This document shows, piece after piece, positions 33,346 through 43,865 of a stretch of DNA of 64,000 nucleotides. Source of the stretch: Arachnopeziza araneosa (lineage: Eukaryota > Ascomycota > Leotiomycetes > Helotiales > Arachnopezizaceae); contig QYAI01000056.1 of NCBI GenBank assembly GCA_003988855.1, positions 202,619 to 266,618 of the forward strand. Direction: 5' to 3'. Each line of letters starts with the position of its first letter. Position 1 is the first letter of the stretch. A program made the translations under genes and the position numbers. The notes beneath the pieces were generated by a model, which saw only the letters and a program-made list of their open reading frames with translations, was not told the origin of the DNA and searched no databases.

Positions 33346-35526
33346 ATGGCTGCTTGGATATATCAACCGGTCATGTTCGAGTCCAGCCGGGCATTCGACT
33401 GTGAAGGCCTCGAACCTGACCAGTGCCAATATTACAAGAAACCATGGCATAACTGGTGAGCTTATACCTTTTAGATATACCACTCAGCGGCGACGAAGTG
33501 AAACTGACGAATGCGCCAGGTATGTAGCAGACTGGACGTTTGCGCTGCCAACAGTAGCATTTTTCACGTGCATTATTGGCATCTTCATAATCGGTTACGC
33601 CCTAACCCAAACGCTTGCTTGGTCCCGCAGACCTGAACCTTTGATATGGCGAAGGGGTGTCGCAGCGATTCGATATTTGTCTTACCGAGGCTTTCACATC
33701 AAACGCCTGAGATGGAATTCTGCGCCTGTTGGGGTGCTGTTGTTGGGAGCCATGGGGACCACTTTCTTTTTCTGTACGTTAGATGTTGACTTGCACCTGA
33801 TTGAGGGAAACAAGTACTGACTTCTCCTCAAGGCATGGACTTGGCACCATCACCATACTATTGGCCAGGTACGGATACAGTTTGGGGCAACTCGCCGCCG
33901 TTAGGTACCAGGTCTGGCTGGCTGGCGTTAGCTTGTATGCCCTTCATCTTGTACGCTCAGCTCATCAACGATGCGAAGGAAGGCTAACCATGTGTAGCGC
34001 GACCGCAACCAAGGCGAATTGGATCACGCTGGTGACCGGAGTTGCACATGAGAAGCTCCAGGTCTTTCACCGGTGGATAGCATACGCTTTCTTCATCCTG
34101 GCGTTGATGCACACATTTCCATTCGTTGTTTGGCATATTAAAAACGGTGACATGGTTTTCCAGTTCACCGTGGGCAACATCTTCGAATATTGGACTGGTA
34201 TTGTTGCGCTGGTATTCCAGGCATGGCTCACGTTTGCATCCTGGAAACCTTTTCGGTAAGCACCTGTTGTAGTAATAACATTCAACAGATAGCTGATTAC
34301 TCGCCAGGAATCTTGGATATGAATTTTTCAAAGCTACACACTTCTTCTCGGTTGTCGTGTTCATAGTGATCTTTTTCTGGCACTGCGGCGGTACTCTTAC
34401 ATCATGGTATGATCCGTAAAGCGACCGTTAATCTTAAGAGTTGTCTGACACTAATAGGGATTATTTTGTCGCAACAGCAGCAGTTTACGTGCCTTGCTGG
34501 GCGTATCCATGGCTCCGGACCTTCTTCGAATACGGTATAGGTCAGAAAGCACAAATCTTTGTTGAAGACAATGGATTCACGCGTATCACAATACCAGCCA
34601 ATTTCAAGTGGCAACCAGGACAACATTGTTTCTTGCGGTTCCGCAGCTTCGGTATTCATGCTTTAAGCTCCCATCCTTTCACCATCTGCTCGCTGCCATC
34701 AACATCACCCAACAGATCGTCTGAGACTACTTTCTATCTCCGCCATCAAGGAGGTTTCACAGCAACGTTGTACAATTACGCAATGACACACCCAGGCGTG
34801 CAGGTGCCTGTGTTTGTGGATGGTCCCTACGGAGGTATCGACAATCAAAAATACTTTGGGAGCGACCGTCTTGTTGTGGTTGCTGGTGGCTCAGGAGCTG
34901 GGTGGATGCTGCCTTTTGTTGAGCAGTTCCTGCGATATCTCTCTTTGACGGATATCCCCGACCCCTTGGCCGAGGAAATACAAGAGAATAAACAGACCTC
35001 TGATGAGCCACCACGGTGGCGGGTCCCTCACCGCTCTCGATCAATGCGTGTAATACTATCAACACGCGATGTAGCAACCCGAGCATGGTTCCATACAACC
35101 TTCAACAATATGCTATCGGACTACAATTCGCTAGGGATACCCTCAGACTTAAGTGTCGAGGTACACCTGACTGGCGAGGCCGAGCTCATTGTACAATCTC
35201 CAACCAAACCCGGGTCAGAGCTCGGAAGATCTGGTTCATCATCGGCAGGAGAAGATGCCATCGAGAAGCATACAGGAGAACGTCGGAAGTTTGGCACAGA
35301 CGATGAACCGAAAGAAGTGCGGAGTCGCCCAAGTCTACCAGTGATTATTCGAGAGGAAGCCGCTGCAGCAAGGACAATAGGACAGACAATGGGCGTCTTC
35401 GTGTGCGGACCACTTACGATGCAAGATGATGCTCGCAATGCTGTTGCAAAAGAGAACTTGCATATTCTAAAGAACCCGAGCTCTGGTGGGGTGTACTTAC
35501 ATCTCGAACATTTCTCGTTGGCATAA
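33346..35526 (+). CDS. ferric/cupric reductase (FRE family) 2
   Basis: Six exons: 33346-33455, 33520-33773, 33833-33950, 33998-34255, 34308-34406, 34458-35526 (1908 nt, 635 aa). All phases close, with branch sites such as CTGAC and CTAAC. There is no signal peptide; it starts MAAWIYQPVMFESS. Family landmarks: MDLAPSPYYWPG, TKANWITLVTGVAHEKLQVF, two H-x13-H heme pairs (HRWIAYAFFILALMH and HFFSVVVFIVIFFWH), the FAD motif SSHPFTICS, the NADPH motif GGSGAGWMLPF and the C-terminal VFVCGPLTMQ. A Ser/Glu-rich insert of about 60 residues lies between the NADPH strands. Its exon pattern differs from reductase 1, so the two are distant paralogues and not a tandem duplicate. A plasma-membrane or vacuolar metalloreductase is expected. 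Confidence 0.93.
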
Positions 35527-35980
35527 TTGCAGTGAAGAAGCTACCGCACAACTTCCTCTATCTCCTCCTGCTCTTTTATATATCTCTACTATTTGTTCTT
35601 GTATTTGGTCCTAATCTTGGTAGCCATGATCGGTGCCAAGCAAGTAAATCCGTTCTCTCTAAACATGCTCCTCCGCATTGATATACGCACGATTTCGATG
35701 GCGGTATATGATAAAGTAGGCGATGCGCAAGTAAGGTGGACACTTTTGGCCCTGTTTCAATAAAATGTGCATGGTGCCAAGTGGATGAAGGTGATCACCT
35801 TCGCTGAGGAGCCAGCCTGCGGGTATCGGAAGACGGTAGGAGTAAGATGGTAGATGGCTGCAGCAGAGAGTGAAATGGAGTCTTGTAATATACACGAATT
35901 GATCGAGTCTACTAGTTACAGATGGTGGCAAAGGGGCGTGGAGGGAAGGAGTGTTCCGATGAAATATCTCGCGTGCATTC

Positions 35981-36070
35981 TTTCAACTCTTTGAACACCC
36001 AAGATATTTTTAGAACTCTCTTGAGTGACAAAGGCTTGGAATGAGCATTCTCGCCTTCATTGTTGAGTAC
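35981..36070 (+). repeat. dispersed repeat copy 1 (family B)
   Basis: It matches 39119-39211: TTTCAACTCTTTGAAC, then AAGATATTTTTAGAA, CTTGAGTG-CAAA, GAGCATT-TCGCCTTCA and TGTTGA. It lies directly next to the family A copy that starts at 36070, so A and B may be parts of one longer element. Confidence 0.65.
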
Positions 36071-36178
36071 GGGTTCACGATTTATTTCCACAAAGGAGTC
36101 CTGCATGACTTCTATTTGCTTGGCTCTGATGCGGAATCTTTACATCGTAATTTCCTGCGCTCTCATTTTCGCGACTGG
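36070..36178 (+). repeat. dispersed repeat copy (family A)
   Basis: Second copy of the element at 28246-28355. It abuts family B on its left. Confidence 0.6.
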
Positions 36179-36911
36179 AGATGGGATGGAAGTTGGCACG
36201 CTCACGAAGGATTGCCGAGGTTATGAGCCAAAGAAACGGCGTGAAGCAATAATTCTTTATATTTTATGAAGCATAATCCGAATCAAAGATGGCATTGGGT
36301 CCCCCTAGCAAACTCTATCAGAACTCGTGCTGCTATTGAACTCTGACTCCCAACCTGGCAGAGCAAGATGTGAGTTCCAATTCTCCGCAAGCCGCGCGAG
36401 GAGTGGTGATGACCACAGAAGAGTCAACGGACGGGACTTACTTCAATAATGGGATCGATCACTGAAGATGATTCGTGGGCTGATGTACAAGACTAATCAA
36501 AATTCGGTGCTTGGCGCGCTGGATTTTACAATTTTGGATTTCGGGTGAGGTGTTCTTCAACTAGATTAGTTGGTTTTAGCTACTCGAAAGCGTACTGTTT
36601 TTGACCAAGTTTCAAACGAAAGTGTGGGCTTGACCTCCAAAAATTGTATGCCGTTTGAAGAGATGATAGAATTACCTCGCCAAAGTGCGCTGAGTGTGGC
36701 AGCCTGTGCTTCCACTAAGTGAAGCCAACCTTGCGCACCCCATGCGGCATTGTTTCGCGTCTCTTGCAGCAGACTGTTGGAAATACGTTTTCGGGATAAG
36801 AAAGATGAGGCTGTGGGAGGCCGAGAGAGGAGTTAGAGTGGATGCGAAGGGTCTCTTGAATAACTTTGTGCAGATATTTGAGACCTTTTACAATCTCAAA
36901 ACCGATTGTCC

Positions 36912-37165
36912 AATGATGGCGAAGGTGGAAGAGATAATTCACTTGAGTCAGTAGAGAGCAGGAGGTGAATATAGCAATATACGAGGAGCGCCCAGACCCC
37001 AGGCACCGCGAAGTGCAACAAAATAAAATACTTCAGGTTCAATGTCGATTGTACAATGTTGGCGACAATGAAAGAGATATTCACTCGAGTTAGCAGAGGG
37101 TAGAGAGGTGGATCTACGAGGAGCACCAAGACCACGGACACTGCGAAGTGCAACAAAAAATAGCT
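36912..37165 (+). repeat. imperfect direct duplication, unit about 143 bp
   Basis: Copies start at 36912 and 37055. Both contain AATG-TGGCGA, AAGAGATA-TTCACT-GAGT-AG, then TACGAGGAGC-CC-AGACC and GCGAAGTGCAACAAAA. The second copy runs into the amidase remnant, so that remnant's apparent N-terminus is fused to repeat DNA. Confidence 0.6.
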
Positions 37166-37654
37166 CGGAAGACATGCATCGGCTTCTCGAGGCTGGAGAT
37201 ATCTCCAGCGTGGAGCTTGAGAAGCCATACCTGAAGCAGATTGCGAACCACAATCACAAAGGTTTGAAGCCAAATGCCGTGATATCCATCGCACCTGAAA
37301 ATATTCTCCTCGAGGAGGCCAGGAAATTGGATGCAGAAAGGGCAAACACGGGCCGCAGATCGCGAATGCACAGGATCTCTATCATCTTGAAGGTTGATAG
37401 CTTTGGTTTCTTTAACTATCTCAACTTTGTTCCTCAACTCACTTCGTGCGTCAGATTTGAGTTACCACACCATCCTTCTTCGGCTTAGGGACAACATCAG
37501 GGTCGTTATCCCTAAAGGGTTTAAAGCCAACAAAGGTGCAACAATTGCGGCACTACCAAGGAATGCTGGAATGCTCGTGATAGGTAAATCAAATCTTTCC
37601 GTTGGTTTCCCCGAAACTTTAGCTATCAAAGCCATCGCAATTAAGTCCCGCTAA
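37165..37654 (+). pseudogene. amidase-signature enzyme, N-terminal fragment
   Basis: The frame starting within 37108-37488 reads MHRLLEAGDISSVELEKPYL, then HNHKGLKPNAVISIAP, LLEEARKLDAERA and SRMHRISIILK. This is the N-terminal pattern of amidase-signature enzymes (LL..G..(S/T)S.ELV..YL.QI, ...NA(I/V)IS, LD.ER, HGIPI..KD), with HGIPI degraded to HRISI. A different frame (37394-37654) continues with KGATIAALPRNAGMLVIGKS and NLS, the block just before the catalytic Ser region. The Ser-cisSer-Lys core and everything downstream are missing. A frameshift, truncation and the repeat-derived 5' end show it is debris. Confidence 0.65.
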
Positions 37655-38280
37655 TTGGAATAGGAGGAGGCGAATTCTAAAGGTATTGCAATTACCAGCG
37701 GGTAGTCAGAGGTAGGTGGCTAGGTATTTGTCTGTTATAAAGGACAAGTAATGTTTGTCTGCTAAGAAGATCTAGACATAATCACCTTATATCAATGGTG
37801 GTGTTGACCCGAAGGACTAGTGATGGGTCATTCAGTTATATTCCCATCCCAAATTGCGAAATGATCCAACTATGACTCCAGACTGCAGCTGAATCTTCAG
37901 CCGGTGTAGTTCTACGACAGCAGCCAGCTTTGCACCTGTGGTGATCGGTAGTGAGGTCGATGGCCCAATATTTCAACCAGCAATCCATCTGCTCTCTAGA
38001 ATATAAAGCCACAGTAGGAGACATGATCATGGTTGGGACCAATCGGGCGGGGCAGCCTTCGATAATGCTATCCCTATTTCAAAGTCTGTGCTAAGATATT
38101 GGAAATCCTCCTACCAGGAAGAGATTTTCGGGCTCATCTCAACAAATCGTGGAAAGGACTTGAAATTGCGTGTTTGAACTATAAGTCTTAGCAGTTTCCC
38201 AACGAAATTTGTAACTTTCGCAATGAGTTTGACAAGCAGCTATAAAAACTTGCACAGGCACCCTAAATTCTTAAGCTTAT
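37655..38280. other. intergenic, nothing recognised
   Basis: About 630 bp with only short ORFs; no motif. Confidence 0.4.
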
Positions 38281-38921
38281 GAAACGCAGACAAAAGAAAT
38301 AGAGGAAGCTTTTTTCAAAATCGAGAGTCTTGGAGCCAACGTCGTCTTCGACGCACTCCTAATGACAGTACCAGAGGTTGTAGAAAATACAAGACAGTCC
38401 AAATATCACAAAGCGTAAGTCAGAACTGCTCATTCAAAGACAAAATATTGCTGATTTGAATTCAGGACACAATTATGCGTTGTTATAGAGCGATAATTGG
38501 CCTTATTTAATATTCCGGCAATGAAGACTTTGAAAGACCAAGATGAATTCAACAAGAAGCACGCCGATCGAGTTGCAACCAGGTAAGTCACTTTTTTTCC
38601 CCCCATCAATGTTCATCATTCATAGTTCAAGCGCAATCGAATTAGTAAATCCTGGAGAATGGATTATTGGATAATATGACTAACGAGGAAAATATCAGTG
38701 GCTTGAAGCACTTTCGGGAAAGCATGCGAGACAGTGTTGAGAAGCTACTTCATGAGACTGACACTGATATGAGCATAGCTTCCGGCGAATCTCTTCTTCC
38801 AACAGTTGCAGCAGTTTCAGGCTATCTCATAGCTAGTATTATCTGGGGGTTACAGCTTACAATGGCTGACCATTTGGATTGGAATCGTGGCTCGAAATGG
38901 CGAGGAAGAAAGGATCTTTGA
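38281..38921 (+). pseudogene. unrecognised multi-exon gene remnant
   Basis: Protein-like segments occur in series: IEEAFFKIESLGANVVFDAL followed by a good GTAAGT donor at about 38413; MKTLKDQDEFNKKHADRVAT followed by GTAAGT at 38582; then SGLKHFRESMRDSVEKLLHE to 38921. Segments look like real amphipathic helices, but frames cannot be joined cleanly and stop codons intervene (for example TAA after VVIER). The family is not recognised. It may be a decayed gene or one with introns I cannot place. Confidence 0.3.
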
Positions 38922-39429
38922 AGCCATGTCTGCAGTGGAGGCAACGTTTTCTGGTGCAAGGCAACCACCTCCACTTCTTATGAGCTAGAAGTAAACTCTA
39001 CAGAATATTAAGGTATAAACTGCATACATGCCTGATGTATACAAAGAGATAAAAGGTAAGCTACATAGCCCTATCCTGATCGCCCTTCCTTTGTCTCGTG
39101 ACAGGGCCTCATGTAAAGTCTTTCAACTCTTTGAACCGTTAAGATATTTTTAGAAACTTCTTGAGTGGCAAAAGACTTTAAAAGAGCATTTTCGCCTTCA
39201 CTGTTGATTATAATAGTTTTGTTCCTTCTCCTTTCACTAGAAAATGATAACGGCCTAGCGTCGAAATTTCTTTGTGTAGGAGAACAGTCCTTACATCCAC
39301 TTTATATTATAAAACCGTGTACTGAAAACAAATCCAATTCAATTATCATACACACAATCTCATTATTCCTCGTTTCAAGCTTCAATCACAAATCAAGCAA
39401 CGCTATCACTACTGCATAAAGACAACAAG
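38922..39429. other. upstream region of the zinc-knuckle gene, with repeat
   Basis: About 500 bp. It includes the family B repeat copy at 39119-39211; the rest is A/T-rich leader before the ATG at 39430. Confidence 0.45.
39119..39211 (+). repeat. dispersed repeat copy 2 (family B)
   Basis: Second copy of 35981-36070, about 80% alike by eye, ending about 220 bp before the zinc-knuckle gene start. Confidence 0.65.
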
Positions 39430-40323
39430 ATGGTGAAGAAAAGAGGCCAGAATAAGGGCAATGCCAATAACGGCAACCAAAATGGGAATAAAAACAACCA
39501 AGGTAAGCAGAATCAAAACAATTCTAACGGTAACAACAGTTTTTGCTCATTTTGCAAAATGTCAAACCACTCCGGGAACGATTGTACCAATGTCAACAAT
39601 CCGAATTCTGCCAGATACAAAGGTAACAAAAACCAAGCCAGCACCACCAGCAACAACAACGCAGGCAAGAAAAGATCAAGACCCTGCAAGCACTGTGCCG
39701 GTGATCATTTCGATAATGAATGTCCAACAAATGGTAATGTTCAGGGCAATCAGACGTACAATACGCTCCCAGCTGGCGCAGTTCACCCCTGGCCAGGAGA
39801 CCAAACGACACCCTTCGATCGCCCTTGCCAGTGGTGTTCCAAAACTGACCACTATTCCCAGCAATGTCCCACCCAGCAACCACCCATGCCATACATTCCG
39901 ACCGTCTACCCAGCACCTGCAACCCTCCCCACCGGCATCATCTACCCCTTCACGCAAGCCACTCCAATCCGACCGGAGTACGTCTCACCATCCGTGAACC
40001 CCCAACACGTACAGCGCTTCATCACGCCTCAATTCTCTGGTCCCACGAGATACGACGAAGGAACGCAACACTGCGATCATCTCCCGTATGTGGATCGAGA
40101 CGGCGATGTCATTATGGAACCAGTGGAGAGGTGTCCGTTCTGTAGACCTCAGAGACCGTATCCTAATGAGGGAAATCTGGTTCCGAATTGGGGCACGCAT
40201 TTGACGCAGAACTATTACGGGCAGGGATATCAGGCACCGAATGGTCAGAATCCCGGGGCCTATGGATATCAGTATCAGGGCCAGAGCCAAGGAGGTGTTG
40301 ATAACGATAGTAATATTTTGTAA
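39430..40323 (+). CDS. N/Q-rich CCHC zinc-knuckle protein
   Basis: Intronless, 297 aa. The first 37 residues are Lys/Asn/Gln low complexity (GNANNGNQNGNKNNQGKQNQ). Three zinc knuckles follow: CSFCKMSNHSGNDC and CQWCSKTDHYSQQC are canonical C-x2-C-x4-H-x4-C, and CKHCAGDHFDNEC is one residue short. Between and after them the chain is Pro/Asn/Gln/Tyr-rich, ending with repeats such as NYYGQGYQAPNGQNPGAYGY. A CDH..ERCPFC pair at about 215-245 may bind a further metal. Single-stranded nucleic-acid binding is expected from the knuckles; the N/Q and Tyr/Gly composition is prion- or condensate-like. There is no retroelement context (no protease or RT), so it is probably a host gene. Confidence 0.75.
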   Translation: MVKKRGQNKGNANNGNQNGNKNNQGKQNQNNSNGNNSFCSFCKMSNHSGNDCTNVNNPNSARYKGNKNQASTTSNNNAGKKRSRPCKHCAGDHFDNECPTNGNVQGNQTYNTLPAGAVHPWPGDQTTPFDRPCQWCSKTDHYSQQCPTQQPPMPYIPTVYPAPATLPTGIIYPFTQATPIRPEYVSPSVNPQHVQRFITPQFSGPTRYDEGTQHCDHLPYVDRDGDVIMEPVERCPFCRPQRPYPNEGNLVPNWGTHLTQNYYGQGYQAPNGQNPGAYGYQYQGQSQGGVDNDSNIL

Positions 40324-40877
40324 GTAGGCTTCAAGGTAAGTGAGATAGTAAGTATACGCTGGTCATGTTCCTTTCTCATTGCTTGATTCGTTGAATTGTA
40401 ATTGTTCATTTCCGTTGCTTCATCATACCTGCTTGAAGAAAAGGCACATTAAAATCATCTCTCATGTTTTTCTAAAGAGAAATTCCCTTCATAAATACTG
40501 GCTACAAACTGAATAAAATAAAAATTGCCGTCATATTGACAACCAAACTTAGATACAAAGCTAAATAATGTGATGTCGCGTCTTTCGAATTGGAATGATT
40601 TTGTTTACTTGTTTTCTAGGATTTTCGAGCGAGCAGCTATAGAGAGTGCCGAAAATGGGACCCAAAATCTGAAGTTTAAAGACTCTAGAAGTTGAGGGGG
40701 CTGTACGATAATCTCCAAATATATGGTTCCAGCTTCAAAAGTAGGTGGACTCATCATATTCTTCCTTCTCTTGAAACACCATTTTTAGTATTTCATAGGC
40801 CTTGATCTAGCCCAGGTTTCGGACTGTTACATACCTCCATTGACTTTTCTTGAATTATCTCCAAAGTTGACAGAATA
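40324..40877. other. convergent 3' region
   Basis: About 550 bp between the zinc-knuckle gene (+) and the acyltransferase (-). It is A/T-rich with no gene. Confidence 0.4.
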
Positions 40878-42299
40878 CTATTTTTCTTGTAAATATTTTC
40901 CAAAGCAATCAACGCCCTTCAACGTGTCGATCTCGCTTGGCATACAACCAACAATCACCTCCGCCGATCCATCCACTGACTTTGGCATAACACAGCAAAA
41001 AGGAACTCCGATACCTCCAGGATATCTAAACCTCACAACCTTCCCAAAAGCATCTCCCCAATCATCGCTATAGATTGATCCACTGCTCCAATCCGTCCCC
41101 ATCGCCACATCAGCCGCCGTCATACCCATGAAACCCCAGTCAATCCAAGTCTCTTTTAGCTTGCTCATATAACTAGCTACGAGTTCCGGCGTCACAGCAG
41201 TGATAGCACGACGTAGAGCCAGGGCTGCTTGCTGCAGGCCAGATGATGAGAGGAGGGCATCCAGATCTACCATGGCGGTGAGTTGATAGACAGCGTTGCC
41301 TACATATGATGATGGGATTTTGAGGTGATGACGAGCGTCTGATGGTAGGAAGATGCTGCTCTTGGCGGGACTTGGGAGGTCAGGAGTCGAGAGTGAGCGT
41401 TTGCTTCGGATGACAAGCATACTTCGCCAGATGAGAGCGCTCAGTGAGTCGTGTGTTGAGACCGGAGTGGCATCTGGTGTGGTCGCGTCTTTCTTGAGCT
41501 GAGCTAAACCCGACGGTGGGATGCGAATGAGTACTGGGATTTCTGGCGAGGGAGCCGCAAATGGATGAGGTTTTGGTTCTGCTGCCGGTGTTGGAGCAAG
41601 AGAAGTATTTTTCAGCCGGAATGCGGGATGCTCCTCTATGTTAAAGCCCTTCTCGCTAGTAATATTTCGGAGAAAGCTTCGATCCCCGCCAATGTGCTTG
41701 GTGACAGCCTCTAACTTCGGCGTGTTTTCAATGGAATTGTCTTGAGCTTCCCGTATCTCCTCACTCAATAGGCGAAATAGTCCATTATTCCCGCTACCGT
41801 CGGCCACACTATGTGACATTGACCATGTCAAGATTGAACCTCCTTCTATTGCACTAAACTGAACTTTACAAGCGGGAAATGGACCATCATTCCCCACATC
41901 TGTAGGTACTGGAACTAGTAAACCATAAGGGAGTTTGAGAGATGGGAAATCCTCTGCTTCAAGCTCGTCGAAAGAGGGAAGTTTCGTTCGCAAATCTCTC
42001 GTAATAAGCTCGAGACCTTGACTTGGGACGATGGTGCGCCATTCTTCTTGGCCGGGCTTGGTCTCGTCTGCTGGCAAAGGAACAATAATGCCGCCTAAGA
42101 TAGGACAACGTAGGATGAGAGCGTGTAAGCCTGCTGTGAGGGTAGAGAGCTGTGCATGACGCTGCGTATCAGATGAACAGCGGAAGAAAAGCAGCCGTCG
42201 ACTGTAATGGATGGGGTGGAGGCCATCAATGGGTGCGAGATCCACGTGGAAAGATGGACCTGAGATGAGAATGCTGTGATCAACAAAAGAGTCGGCCAT
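40878..42299 (-). CDS. BAHD-type acyltransferase (trichothecene 3-O-acetyltransferase-like)
   Basis: Intronless, 473 aa from ATG 42299. The frame is open for another 115 codons upstream, but the family start lies close to APIDGLHPIHYSRRLLFF, so the shorter form is preferred. The catalytic H-x3-D motif is HSVADG (near residue 163). The structural D-F-G-W-G equivalent near the C-terminus is SDDWGDAFGKV. Other landmarks are STHDSLSALIW and YVGNAVYQL. Family enzymes move an acyl group from acyl-CoA to an alcohol or amine of a secondary metabolite in the cytosol. No other biosynthetic-cluster gene adjoins it, so the substrate is open; detoxification or tailoring are both possible. Confidence 0.88.
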   Translation of the reverse strand: MADSFVDHSILISGPSFHVDLAPIDGLHPIHYSRRLLFFRCSSDTQRHAQLSTLTAGLHALILRCPILGGIIVPLPADETKPGQEEWRTIVPSQGLELITRDLRTKLPSFDELEAEDFPSLKLPYGLLVPVPTDVGNDGPFPACKVQFSAIEGGSILTWSMSHSVADGSGNNGLFRLLSEEIREAQDNSIENTPKLEAVTKHIGGDRSFLRNITSEKGFNIEEHPAFRLKNTSLAPTPAAEPKPHPFAAPSPEIPVLIRIPPSGLAQLKKDATTPDATPVSTHDSLSALIWRSMLVIRSKRSLSTPDLPSPAKSSIFLPSDARHHLKIPSSYVGNAVYQLTAMVDLDALLSSSGLQQAALALRRAITAVTPELVASYMSKLKETWIDWGFMGMTAADVAMGTDWSSGSIYSDDWGDAFGKVVRFRYPGGIGVPFCCVMPKSVDGSAEVIVGCMPSEIDTLKGVDCFGKYLQEK

Positions 42300-43124
42300 C
42301 CTTTGTGAACATGGGTGGGTTATGATGAATTTTAAACACCTTTGTTCGAGTGAGAGGCGTTTCAAAATCCAGGAGCATTCATGAGATAAGCAGGGAGAAT
42401 TCATTCTCCCACTTTCTTGAGATGAGAGCTTACGTAAGAAATTACTACCCACATCTCCATTGCAACCAAAATCTCCAAGGAGGTCGCTCAATATTAGTGG
42501 CGTTAGAAAGTACCCAGGAAAGCAGGCTGATACTCGGATACAAGCACCGGCTGCACCTCGGCAAACAAACTCAACGCGTAGGTACAAGATATAATTAAAT
42601 AAGCCAGTTTCGGACATGAACCGAGCCTTTGTAGGATCAATCACTTTCTCATCTTTCTCGACTAGCTGTTGAGGTGATACTGAACCACAAGGTATGTAAA
42701 CGGGACCCCCCTTTCTTCGGAAATGGGTCAGAGGGTATTAAATAATTAGCCGTTAGGCGCCCTGCTGAGATGCCTGGTAAGTGCTCCCCTTCCTATTCCC
42801 TATCTTCCTGAATTAAATTTTTTTTTTTGGCTTATGATTTATTTAGCGCGTTTTTTTTCCGGGCTATGTTTATAACATCTTTCATCATACAATCCTTCAA
42901 TCATAAGTCTTCGGATGTGTCGAAGCACCCAGATTGTTGAGCTTGAGCCTTTTCAAAGACATTCCCATGCATAGTTATGAGAAAGATAGGTGACCTACTC
43001 TCCTGCCTCTTTAGGAGTAGTTTGAGCGAACGGAGCAGCAGCTGGTGACGGTGCAGATCAAACTGTTTTTCTCACATGGAATGAGCACATTTGCTTTGAC
43101 AGAACAACATTAGATTCATAACCT
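42300..43124. other. acyltransferase upstream region
   Basis: About 820 bp. Poly-T tracts lie at 42817-42830 and 42850-42860. No gene is supported, apart from the N-terminal open frame noted for the acyltransferase. Confidence 0.4.
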
Positions 43125-43865
43125 CTATAATATGATGGGAGCTAAAATTATATCTCCACTATCATCGTTCCCTGCAAATACTGGCTCGATACCATCTTCC
43201 ATCAGCCCTTCTCTTTCCATTAACTTCTGAACTACAAACTTGGAGTTCACAACCCGTCCTGAATGTGTCAGATCTTCTAATACAGACATGAGATAGTCTG
43301 AGAATTTCCTGGGTCGAATTGGTTCATTGTATCCAGCAAAGAGGATTCCGTACCGAACCCAAGGGTATTTATTATCGAATAGAAAATTTATTGGTTCCTC
43401 AAGCTCACCTCCCGACGTCAAGACGTCAGAGTCGGGCGTTGGAACCTCTATTACACTCCGCAGCCAATCGACATGGTTAAAATCTTGGGCATCATATTCA
43501 CTGCTTGAAATCATCTCCAATACTTCTTTCCTATGCATGTGAAGACTTACGGCAATTCCAGAATTAGAACAGCTCGTATATTCATTCACTAATTCTCCCC
43601 TTCCTTTTTTGGTATCTCCAAGATAATACATGATTTGCAGATCTTTCTCACCAACAGAAGAATTATCCTTCCAATACAGGGCCAACTCATCTCTGCGTAG
43701 AGATTTTAGTGTGAGAGCGACTTCTCTCACTTCAGAACATGTCAAACATCTCTTCGAATGTAGGGAGGCGCTTCTCCAGGGATTCAATTCGTTCTTGCCC
43801 TTAGGCCAAAATCCGATACGCCTTGGCTCTCGTAGTGATCCGAACTTTTCTTGGATTCTAAACAA
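43125..43865 (-). CDS. uncharacterised ORF (up to 246 aa), 5' end unresolved
   Basis: Long open frame without recognised family. It is acidic in its second half, with no signal or membrane segment. It has no ATG before residue 79 (IMYYLG), so the true start lies in an upstream exon, or the gene is broken. A TTGTTTAG acceptor at the 5' edge (about 43857) supports an upstream exon, which would have to come from the minisatellite-containing region. The 3' end (GDIILAPIIL) is at 43125. Composition and length favour real coding sequence, but no function can be named. Confidence 0.45.
   Translation of the reverse strand: MFRIQEKFGSLREPRRIGFWPKGKNELNPWRSASLHSKRCLTCSEVREVALTLKSLRRDELALYWKDNSSVGEKDLQIMYYLGDTKKGRGELVNEYTSCSNSGIAVSLHMHRKEVLEMISSSEYDAQDFNHVDWLRSVIEVPTPDSDVLTSGGELEEPINFLFDNKYPWVRYGILFAGYNEPIRPRKFSDYLMSVLEDLTHSGRVVNSKFVVQKLMEREGLMEDGIEPVFAGNDDSGDIILAPIIL

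Larger units (their letters stand above)
35527..36690. other. repeat-rich intergenic region
   Basis: No supported gene. It contains copies of two dispersed repeats (35981-36070 and 36070-36178) placed end to end. Short ORFs come from these repeats. Confidence 0.45.

Noticed and set aside
39430..40323. Retroelement gag assignment for the zinc-knuckle protein
   Set aside because: No protease, reverse transcriptase, integrase or LTR was seen in the neighbourhood, and the knuckles are spread through a low-complexity protein unlike a compact nucleocapsid.
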